This document shows, one piece after another, positions 57,533 to 64,000 of a stretch of 64,000 bases of DNA. The position numbers were made by a program, and so were the translations under genes. The DNA is from JASBTN01 sp965228805 (GTDB taxonomy: Bacteria; Pseudomonadota; Alphaproteobacteria; Rhodobacterales; Rhodobacteraceae): assembly GCF_965228805.1 (NCBI RefSeq), contig NZ_CBDDIE010000003.1, positions 930,001 to 994,000 on the forward strand, given 5' to 3'. The stretch's first letter is position 1. Every line of letters starts with the position of its first letter. The notes beneath the pieces are model-generated. The model saw only the letters and a list, made by a program, of their open reading frames with translations. It did no database searches and was not told the DNA's origin.

Positions 57533-59116
57533 ATGCGCGATTTCCACCTGCCCGGCCGCTCGGCCGTCTACGTCACGCGGGGCATCTGTGCCACCTCGCA
57601 TCCACTGGCTGCCCAGACTGCAGTCGGGATACTGCAGGATGGTGGCAACGCGGTGGATGCGGCGATTGCGGCAGCAGCGGTGCTCGGAATCGCCGAGCCG
57701 CAGATGACCGGACTGGCGGGTGACTGCTTTGTGTTGCTGAAACCAGCGGATGAGGATCGGGTCATCGGTCTGAACGGCTCGGGTCGTGCTCCGGCTGGGT
57801 TGGACCCGGACCGGTTGCGCGCCGAAGGGAACAAGGCCATGCCGATTCGCGATGTGCGCGCGGTAACGCTGCCCGGCGCCGTGGATGCGTTTTGCCATTT
57901 ACACGAGACCTACGGCAACCTGGAGTTGGCGCAAGTGCTCTCCCCGGCGATCCGCTATGGCGAAGAAGGCATTCCGGTTGCCCCCCGCGTGGCTTTCGAT
58001 TGGGCTATCTCGGCCCGCGACGGGCATTTGAGTGGGCGAGCAAAGGCGTTGCACCTGAAGAACGGGACATCGCCCTATGCCGCAGGCGACCTCTTTCACG
58101 CGCCGGGTCAGGCCGAAGTGTTGCGCCGCATCGCCCAGCAGGGCCGCACCGGGTTCTACGAGGGCGAGGTGGCCGAGGACCTGATCTCCAGCCTGCGCGC
58201 GATGGGGGGCTGTCACACGCTGGACGACCTCGCCGCCACGCGCTGTACGGACTCCACGCCGGTCTCGGGGGCCTACAAGGGGGTCGAGCTGATCGAGCAC
58301 CCGCCCAATGGCCAGGGCGCGACGGCCATCCTATTGAATAACATCCTGGCCCATTTCGACCCGGTCCCACCTCTGTCTGCTGCCCGGGTACACCTGGAAG
58401 CCGAGGCCGCAAAACTCGCCTATGACGCGCGGAACCGCTTCATCGCAGACCCGGATCACACCGCCCGGCTGGAACATATGCTGGCTCCGGAAACGGCGGC
58501 AAAACTGGCCGCCCTGATTGATCCGAAGCGGGCCATGGCGACCCCTGCGCCGCTGACGGAGGCGGTACACAAGGACACGGTCTACCTGACCGTGGTGGAC
58601 CGCGACCTGATGGCGGCCAGCCTGATCTATTCGATTTACCACAGTTTCGGCTCGGGCCTGGCCTCGGACAAGTTCGGCCTGCTGTTCCAGAACCGCGGCG
58701 CCGGGTTCAACCTGACCCCGGGCCACCCGAACGAGGCGGGCGGCGGCAAACGGCCGATGCACACCATCATCCCGGGCATGCTGGCCGAGAGTGGCAGGAT
58801 TACCACCAGTTTCGGCGTCATGGGCGGCGCCTATCAGCCGGTGGGGCATTCGCGCTTCATGACGAACATGGTCGACCACGGCATGGAGCTTCAGGAGGCC
58901 TTGGACGCCCCGCGCAGTTTTGCAGACGGCGGTGTATTGAAGATGGAACGCAGCTATCCCGATGCGGTACAGGCCGAACTTGCCGAGATGGGACACCAGA
59001 TTGAAGTGCCCGAGGGCCCGCTGGGCGGCGGGCAGGCGATCCATATCGACCACGCGCGCGGCCTGTTGGTCGGCGCATCGGACCCACGCAAGGACGGCTG
59101 CGCCCTGGGGTTCTGA
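57533..59116 (+). CDS. Gamma-glutamyltransferase family protein
   Basis: A 527-aa Ntn-hydrolase. N-terminal family blocks are CATSHPLAAQTAVGILQDGGNAVDAAIAAAAVLG (in part) and GLAGDCFVLL. The self-cleavage site that creates the catalytic threonine is expected at HKDTVYLTVVD (in place of the usual TTHxSVVD), followed by the GSGLASDKFG and NEAGGGKRPMHTIIPGM substrate-site motifs. No clear signal peptide is seen, so it may act in the cytoplasm. ATG 57533 follows AAGGAGAGCCCC. Other family members act on acyl-amino acids, so glutathione is not certain as substrate. Confidence 0.88.
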   Translation: MRDFHLPGRSAVYVTRGICATSHPLAAQTAVGILQDGGNAVDAAIAAAAVLGIAEPQMTGLAGDCFVLLKPADEDRVIGLNGSGRAPAGLDPDRLRAEGNKAMPIRDVRAVTLPGAVDAFCHLHETYGNLELAQVLSPAIRYGEEGIPVAPRVAFDWAISARDGHLSGRAKALHLKNGTSPYAAGDLFHAPGQAEVLRRIAQQGRTGFYEGEVAEDLISSLRAMGGCHTLDDLAATRCTDSTPVSGAYKGVELIEHPPNGQGATAILLNNILAHFDPVPPLSAARVHLEAEAAKLAYDARNRFIADPDHTARLEHMLAPETAAKLAALIDPKRAMATPAPLTEAVHKDTVYLTVVDRDLMAASLIYSIYHSFGSGLASDKFGLLFQNRGAGFNLTPGHPNEAGGGKRPMHTIIPGMLAESGRITTSFGVMGGAYQPVGHSRFMTNMVDHGMELQEALDAPRSFADGGVLKMERSYPDAVQAELAEMGHQIEVPEGPLGGGQAIHIDHARGLLVGASDPRKDGCALGF

Positions 59117-59152
59117 GGGGATCAAACTGTCTAAAATGCGCCCCGCCGGGCG

Positions 59153-59479
59153 TCAGTTCATCTGGAATTCCAGCGGGTAATGCCCGTCTTCGAATTCACC
59201 GAACAGGTCTGGCAGATCGGGGTGGCTGACCGGCTCACCGGAGTAATCCGCGACCAGGTTCTGTTCAGAGACATAGGCCACGTAATAGGACTGATCGTTC
59301 TCCGCCAGCAGGTGGTAGAAAGGCTGATCCTTGGCCGGGCGCGCCTCTTCGGGAATGGCTTGATACCATTCCTCGGTGTTAGAGAACATCGCGTCCACAT
59401 CAAACACAACCCCGCGAAACGGGTGTTTGCGGTGACGGACAACCTGTCCCAAAGCGTATTTTGCGCGTGTTTTCAGCAT
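59153..59479 (-). CDS. hspQ: Heat shock protein HspQ
   Basis: A 108-aa protein with the HspQ (YccV-like) motifs RHRKHPFRGVVFDVDAMFS, EEARPAKDQPFYHLLAEND and YVAYVSEQNLV. HspQ binds hemimethylated DNA in the older literature and is now known as a specificity-enhancing factor for Lon protease. ATG 59479 is chosen because the product then begins as in the family. The gene converges on the gamma-glutamyltransferase gene with a 36-nt gap. Confidence 0.93.
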   Translation of the reverse strand: MLKTRAKYALGQVVRHRKHPFRGVVFDVDAMFSNTEEWYQAIPEEARPAKDQPFYHLLAENDQSYYVAYVSEQNLVADYSGEPVSHPDLPDLFGEFEDGHYPLEFQMN

Positions 59480-59562
59480 GGTTTTACAGCCCCTTAACAA
59501 TTAATACTCCGGGCAGAGCAGGCTTGTCCATGTGGCCGGGCCAAGTATTTGGGAAACAGTTT

Positions 59563-60444
59563 GTGAACCTTGTTCTGACAGTGTTGGAGATCACCGCCCC
59601 GGTTTTCCTGTTGGCGGGCATCGGATTTGCCTGGGTGAAACTGGGGTTTGAGTACCGGATCCAGTTCATCACGCGCCTGGCGATGACCCTGTCCGTGCCT
59701 GCGCTGATCTTTACCGCGCTGATGAAGACCGAGGTCGATCCGGCCGCCCTGACCGCCGTTTCTCTGGCCGCCTTGGCCGCCTATGCGCTGGTTACGGTGA
59801 TCAGTTACGTTGTGCTGAGGTTGGCCGGGCTGAACATGCGCACCTATCTGAACCCGATCATCTTCGGAAATACCGGCAACCTGGGACTGCCCCTGGCCCT
59901 GTTTGCTTTTGGGGATGAAGGCTTGGGCTTTGCCGTGGTGGTTTTTGCGGTGATGGCCATCGGCAGTTTCACTTTCGGACTCTGGCTAGTGTCGGGCGGC
60001 GGATCACTGTTGAAGGTGCTGAAGGAGCCCATCGTCGGCGCCACCGTGCTGGGCGCCGTGTTCCTGTGGCAGGGCTGGCAGACCCCGCGGTTCCTGACCA
60101 ATACGCTGGAGCTTCTGGGGCAACTTGCGATTCCGATGATGCTGTTGACCCTGGGCGTGGCCATTGCGCGACTGCATCCGGGCGCGGTGTCGCGGGCGGT
60201 GTGGCTGAGCGCACTGAAGGTGGTGATCTGCGTGGCCGCAGCCTGGGGCGTGGGCCTGTGGTTCGGCCTGACCGGCGTGGCCTTCGGCGTGCTGGTGGTT
60301 CAGATTGCGACGCCCGTCGCCGTCACCTCATACCTGTTGGCCGAGAAATACGGCGCGGATGCAGATGCGGTGGCCGGGCTGGTCGTCGTCTCGACCCTGC
60401 TGTCGGTGGCCGCACTTCCGCTCATCCTCGCTTTTGTGATCTGA
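59563..60444 (+). CDS. AEC family transporter
   Basis: A 293-aa membrane protein of about nine or ten segments, with the auxin-efflux-carrier family features LTVLEITAPVFLLAGIGF at the start, IIFGNTGNLGLPLALFAFGDEGL in the middle and YGADADAVAGLVVVSTLLS at the end. Members export small organic anions or auxin-like compounds; the substrate here is unknown. The start is uncertain: GTG 59563 gives the usual N-terminus, while ATG 59530 in the same frame is an alternative. It is divergent from hspQ. Confidence 0.85.
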   Translation: MNLVLTVLEITAPVFLLAGIGFAWVKLGFEYRIQFITRLAMTLSVPALIFTALMKTEVDPAALTAVSLAALAAYALVTVISYVVLRLAGLNMRTYLNPIIFGNTGNLGLPLALFAFGDEGLGFAVVVFAVMAIGSFTFGLWLVSGGGSLLKVLKEPIVGATVLGAVFLWQGWQTPRFLTNTLELLGQLAIPMMLLTLGVAIARLHPGAVSRAVWLSALKVVICVAAAWGVGLWFGLTGVAFGVLVVQIATPVAVTSYLLAEKYGADADAVAGLVVVSTLLSVAALPLILAFVI

Positions 60445-60506
60445 ACCGGGGTTCCTTCGCCACGCTCGCTGCGGTAGAATACCCACAAAACAAAAGCGAG
60501 GGGCAG

Positions 60507-61091
60507 ATGAGCAGACTTCTTCGCGCATGCATCGTCATTCTTCTGGTGGCTTCCTGTTCCGGCGGGGGCAGCAAGGCACCACGCAATCTGGACAACGCGT
60601 GCAGCATCGTGAAACAGCGGCCGACCTACCTGAAGGCCATGAAACGTACCCAACGCAAATGGGGGGTGCCCGTGCATGTGCAGATGGCGATCATCCACCA
60701 GGAATCGAAATTCATCGGCGACAACCGCACACCGGTGAAATACGTGCTGGGCGTGCTGCCGATGGGACGGCAAAGCTCGGCCTATGGCTATGCCCAGGCG
60801 CTGGATGCGACCTGGAAGGAATACCAGCGCGCCGAAGGGGGCCGTGGCGCCAAGCGTGATGATATCCGCGACGCAACGGATTTCATGGGCTGGTACATGA
60901 CACAAAGTTACGAGGAACTGGGCATCCCGCTGTCGGATGCGCGCAACCAGTACCTGGCCTATCACGACGGGCGCGGCGGGTATGCACGCGGCACCTACCG
61001 GTCGAAACCTTGGCTGTTGAACGTGGCCAATCGGGTGGCTGAACGGGCCGAAACCTACCGGGTGCAGCTCGCAAACTGCTCGCGCCGCTGA
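60507..61091 (+). CDS. Lipoprotein lytic transglycosylase (SLT-like)
   Basis: A 194-aa protein with a lipoprotein signal peptide (lipobox LVASC, Cys17) and an SLT-type domain whose likely catalytic Glu is E66 in AIIHQESKF, followed by SAYGYAQALDATWKEYQ and a YLAYHDGRGGYARGTY block. It should cut peptidoglycan with formation of anhydromuramic ends at the outer-membrane inner face. The start follows GAGGGGCAG. It is a different subfamily from the flagellar transglycosylase at 16533. Confidence 0.88.
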   Translation: MSRLLRACIVILLVASCSGGGSKAPRNLDNACSIVKQRPTYLKAMKRTQRKWGVPVHVQMAIIHQESKFIGDNRTPVKYVLGVLPMGRQSSAYGYAQALDATWKEYQRAEGGRGAKRDDIRDATDFMGWYMTQSYEELGIPLSDARNQYLAYHDGRGGYARGTYRSKPWLLNVANRVAERAETYRVQLANCSRR

Positions 61092-61112
61092 GGCGCGGGC
61101 CCAGAGCTTGGA

Positions 61113-61730
61113 TCATTCCCCCAGACGTTTGCGCGTCTCGGTGGGGATGGAGAACATGGCGCTGCCCAGCTCGACATCACGGTCAAAATCTCCCAGGATC
61201 ACCTTGGTCTGATCCCCGGCCCCATCCGTGATGATCCACTGGCGCAGCGTCACCGGTTCATGTGAAAAAAACAGGCGGATCGTGCCATATTCCGGGTTCT
61301 TGGGGTCCTGGGCGGTGATCGTGGTCATACCATCCTCTTCCCCATGCCCCACCACCATCCGCGCCTGGCTGAGGTCAATGCGGCGTGCCAGGATCAGGTT
61401 CAGCGGCGTGCGTCTCAGCGGGTATTGCGTGGGGCCGGCGTTCGATTTCGGATCGAAGATCGCCACCTGCTGCCCCCCCGCCATGACCAATGCATCGACC
61501 GGCGGGTCATATTCGAACCGCGCGCGGCCGGGGCGTTTGATGAAAACGGTGCCGGTGGATTGCGAGCCATCCGCATTGACCTGCACGAACCGCGTCTGCG
61601 CGGATTTGATCGCATTCAGGTAGGTCGAGATTTCAGCCATCGAGAGCTTCTCGGCAGCGGCGGGTAGGGCAGACGCCGCGAACACGGCGGCAGACAGGAC
61701 GGCGGGCAGGGCAATGCGAAACAGTTTCAT
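61113..61730 (-). CDS. lolA: Outer-membrane lipoprotein carrier LolA
   Basis: A 205-aa periplasmic protein with a signal peptide (cleaved near residue 29, AAAE) and the LolA fold: MAEISTYLNAIKSAQTRFVQVN, GTVFIKRPGRARFEYDPP, a DGAGDQTKVILGDF block. LolA ferries lipoproteins from the LolCDE complex to the outer membrane. ATG 61730 follows GTGGAAGAT. It is next to ftsK, an arrangement common in proteobacteria. Confidence 0.9.
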   Translation of the reverse strand: MKLFRIALPAVLSAAVFAASALPAAAEKLSMAEISTYLNAIKSAQTRFVQVNADGSQSTGTVFIKRPGRARFEYDPPVDALVMAGGQQVAIFDPKSNAGPTQYPLRRTPLNLILARRIDLSQARMVVGHGEEDGMTTITAQDPKNPEYGTIRLFFSHEPVTLRQWIITDGAGDQTKVILGDFDRDVELGSAMFSIPTETRKRLGE

Positions 61731-61822
61731 ATCTTCCACATAGTCGCTGCCGCGCCGCTTGGCACCCCCCTGGCCCTCACAAGGCAGAGACCCGCCGAAG
61801 AGTGCCAGAAATTCCTGGCCCC

Positions 61823-64000
61823 TTACTGCTGCTCCGGCACCAGGATTTCGCGCTTGCCCACGTGGTTCGAGGCAGAGACCAGTCCCTCCTCCTCCATCTG
61901 CTCAACCAGACGTGCGGCCTTGTTGTAGCCGATCGCCAGCTTGCGCTGGATGTAGGAGGTCGAACACTTACGATCCTTGATCACGATGGCGACGGCCTGA
62001 TCGTAAAGCGCGTCTTCACCATTGGTATTGCCACCCAGGCCCAGAACCGCGTCGATGTCATCGGCCTTCTCATCCGCCGGTCCGTCGACCACGCCGCTCA
62101 TGTATTCCGGCGGGCCGAAACTCTTGAGATAGCTGACGATTTCCTCGACTTCCTCGTCCGACACGAAGGGACCGTGCACACGGGTGATGCGTGCGCCGCC
62201 AGCCATGTAAAGCATGTCACCCATGCCCAGAAGTTGCTCGGCACCCTGTTCGCCCAGGATGGTCCGCGAGTCGATCTTCGACGTCACCTGGAACGAAATC
62301 CGGGTCGGGAAGTTCGCCTTGATCGTACCGGTGATCACATCCACCGACGGGCGCTGCGTGGCCATGATCAGGTGGATGCCCGAGGCACGCGCCATCTGCG
62401 CCAGGCGCTGGATGCAGGCCTCGATCTCTTTCCCCGCAACCATCATCAAGTCGGCCATCTCGTCGACAACGACGACGATATAGGGCAGTTTCTCGGGCTG
62501 AAGCTCCTCAGTCTCGAAGATCGGCTCGCCGGTATCCTCGTCGAACCCGGTCTGCACGGTGCGTTCGAACATCTCGCCCTTGCCCAGCGCGTCAGCCACC
62601 CGGCCGTTGTAGCCTTCGATGTTGCGCACGCCCATCTTGGACATCTTGCGATAACGTTCTTCCATCTCGCCCACGACCCATTTCAGGGCGACGACCGCCT
62701 TCTTCGGGTCGGTCACGACAGGCGAGAGCAGGTGCGGAATGCCGTCATAGACGCTGAGTTCCAGCATCTTCGGGTCGATCATGATCAAGCGGCATTCGTC
62801 CGGGGTCAGGCGGTAAAGCAGCGACAGGATCATCGTGTTGATCGCGACGGATTTACCCGACCCGGTGGTCCCCGCGATCAGCAGGTGAGGCATCTTGGCC
62901 AGGTTCGCGACAATGGCGTCGCCCCCGATATCCTTGCCCAGCGCCAGCGGCAGGCGCATGTTCGCGTCGCCGAAATCACGTGTCGAGATGATCTCGCGCA
63001 GCACCACTTTCTCGCGGTTCTCATTGGGCAGTTCAATGCCGATCACGCTGCGGCCCGGCACGGTGGAGACACGGGCGGACAGGGCCGACATGGAGCGGGC
63101 AATGTCATCGGCCAAACCGATCACACGGGATGCCTTCAGGCCCGGAGCCGGTTCCAGCTCGTACATGGTAACGACGGGGCCAGGGCGCACGCTGACGATC
63201 TCGCCCTTCACACCATAGTCGTCCAGCACAGTTTCTAGCATGCGCGCGTTTTCTTCCAGCGCCTCGTCGGACAGGTGGTGCCGTTCGATCGAGACCGGGT
63301 TGGTCAGGAGCGACAGCGGCGGCAGCTCGTATTCGACCGCCTTGTCCTCGAATTGCAGGCTGGGCTGGGCCTCGGCCTTGGCCCGGGCCGAGGGCACGGC
63401 GGGTTTCTTGGCCTGGTGCTGCACCACGCGCTTGGGCTCCGGCGCGGGGGCCGGTTTCGGCGCCGGGGTATAGACGCGCGGCGCCGGTTCGGGGTCCACC
63501 ATCGGAGCTTCGTCATAGCCAAGCACATCATCCGCTTCCGGCGCATAGGCAGCCTGAGCGGGCATCTCGACCATCGGTTCGGCGGTCTCCGCCATGGGTT
63601 CACCCATCGGCTCTGCCATGTCGGCGGCAAAGATATTGGGCTCCTCGACCGGCGGCTGGGCTGGGATCGAAGTGTCCAGGATCATCGGTTGCGGCCCGCG
63701 CGCATGGCGGCGGGTCACGGTCGGCTCAAGCCGCGGCGCAGCAGTTGCCGTGGCCGTCAGGGTCGGCACCGCACGGGCGCGTTGTTTCAGCGCTTGGGCC
63801 ACCTTGGCCTTGATGCGGTCCTCGTCGCCCATGTCCGCAGGCAGCTCGCCCGCAAAGGCGTTTTCGATCAGTTCAGGTTCGGGGATCTGCGGTTCGGGCT
63901 GGCGCTTCAGCAGCGAAATGCGGCCCAGCAGACCCGTGCGCGGGCTTTCGACCTGCGGATCGGTCGCGGGTGCGGCCATGACGGGCGGTGCTTCGGGCAC
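61823..64000 (-). CDS. ftsK: DNA translocase FtsK (5' end cut by window edge)
   Basis: The C-terminal 725 residues of FtsK. After a Pro/Glu/Ala-rich linker come the motor alpha/beta domains with the Walker A loop IAGTTGSGKSVA, the Walker B strand region YIVVVVDEMADLMM, and the C-terminal gamma winged-helix domain (CSTSYIQRKLAIGYNKAARLVEQMEEEGLVS) that reads KOPS sequences. The N-terminal membrane domain must lie beyond position 64000. FtsK pumps chromosome ends at the division septum and activates XerCD at dif. It is transcribed towards lolA with a 92-nt gap. Confidence 0.96.
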   Translation of the reverse strand: MPEAPPVMAAPATDPQVESPRTGLLGRISLLKRQPEPQIPEPELIENAFAGELPADMGDEDRIKAKVAQALKQRARAVPTLTATATAAPRLEPTVTRRHARGPQPMILDTSIPAQPPVEEPNIFAADMAEPMGEPMAETAEPMVEMPAQAAYAPEADDVLGYDEAPMVDPEPAPRVYTPAPKPAPAPEPKRVVQHQAKKPAVPSARAKAEAQPSLQFEDKAVEYELPPLSLLTNPVSIERHHLSDEALEENARMLETVLDDYGVKGEIVSVRPGPVVTMYELEPAPGLKASRVIGLADDIARSMSALSARVSTVPGRSVIGIELPNENREKVVLREIISTRDFGDANMRLPLALGKDIGGDAIVANLAKMPHLLIAGTTGSGKSVAINTMILSLLYRLTPDECRLIMIDPKMLELSVYDGIPHLLSPVVTDPKKAVVALKWVVGEMEERYRKMSKMGVRNIEGYNGRVADALGKGEMFERTVQTGFDEDTGEPIFETEELQPEKLPYIVVVVDEMADLMMVAGKEIEACIQRLAQMARASGIHLIMATQRPSVDVITGTIKANFPTRISFQVTSKIDSRTILGEQGAEQLLGMGDMLYMAGGARITRVHGPFVSDEEVEEIVSYLKSFGPPEYMSGVVDGPADEKADDIDAVLGLGGNTNGEDALYDQAVAIVIKDRKCSTSYIQRKLAIGYNKAARLVEQMEEEGLVSASNHVGKREILVPEQQ

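Noticed and set aside
59499..59509. TTAACAATTAA between hspQ and the transporter gene as a CtrA box
   Set aside because: The half-sites are separated by 3 bp, not 7, so it does not fit the CtrA consensus.
61802..63238. 478-codon open frame on the plus strand
   Set aside because: Antisense to the FtsK motor domain, which has a full Walker A and gamma domain; the frame has no family features.
1..64000. tRNA genes, rRNA, CRISPR arrays, insertion sequences, prophage
   Set aside because: No cloverleaf-like gene ends, regular repeat arrays, transposase or integrase genes or flanking direct repeats were seen on reading both strands.

Overview
The window is GC-rich alphaproteobacterial chromosome, most probably from the Rhodobacterales (Roseobacter group). 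The evidence is the complete set of alphaproteobacterial flagellar accessory genes (flaF, flbT, a DUF1217 protein, a DUF6468-type protein, motE), CtrA-like promoter boxes, and paralogous FAD/GcvT-fusion dehydrogenases of the kind common in marine Rhodobacterales. I see no tRNA, rRNA, CRISPR array, insertion sequence or phage gene.

Positions 1-31811 are one large flagellar locus of several transcription units. (a) fliK-flgD run leftwards, flgD being cut by the window edge. (b) flgJ-flgN, then flagellin, flaF, flbT and the DUF1217 gene run rightwards. (c) fliI stands alone on the minus strand and is divergent from flgB-flgC-fliE-fliQ-flgF-flgG-flgA-flgH-fliL1. (d) A long minus-strand unit holds fliL2, DUF6468, motE, motA, an unrecognised 815-aa exported protein, a lytic transglycosylase, flhA, fliR, flhB and a FliJ-like gene, mostly with tiny gaps or 1-4 nt overlaps. 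(e) fliF-fliH-fliN-fliP run rightwards. (f) flgE-flgK-flgL-flgI run leftwards, with motB upstream under its own promoter. Basal body, rod, rings, hook, export gate, ATPase, stator and filament are present; fliG, fliM, fliO and fliD are not in the window. TTAA-N7-TTAA-like boxes upstream of several units suggest control by CtrA.

Positions 32064-39133 form an aromatic-acid (homogentisate) cluster: homogentisate 1,2-dioxygenase, fumarylacetoacetase, an unusual metallo-beta-lactamase-fold protein, an FAD aromatic hydroxylase and a 64-aa DUF2783 protein. The last two resemble the reported two-component 3-hydroxyphenylacetate 6-hydroxylase (MhaA/MhaB), which makes homogentisate. A related sequence upstream of hmgA and of the hydroxylase may be a common operator. 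DUF2585 and DUF2059 genes interrupt the cluster.

Positions 39199-46745 are mixed: a small membrane protein divergent from a TetR regulator across a double palindrome, an aldehyde dehydrogenase, a peroxiredoxin, a KAS III-like synthase, RluA, RarD and a globin-coupled diguanylate cyclase.

Positions 46848-54454 look like a methylated-amine (dimethylglycine/sarcosine) region: two FAD/GcvT fusion dehydrogenases flank a GlxA/GbdR-like AraC regulator. The second dehydrogenase is last in a four-gene operon behind an XRE-cupin regulator and two GFA-family proteins, with a 37-bp palindrome at the operon head.

Positions 54569-64000 are housekeeping and peripheral genes: free-methionine-sulfoxide reductase, thiolase, an STAS/anti-sigma kinase pair, gamma-glutamyltransferase, HspQ, an AEC transporter, a lipoprotein transglycosylase, LolA and FtsK (cut by the window end).
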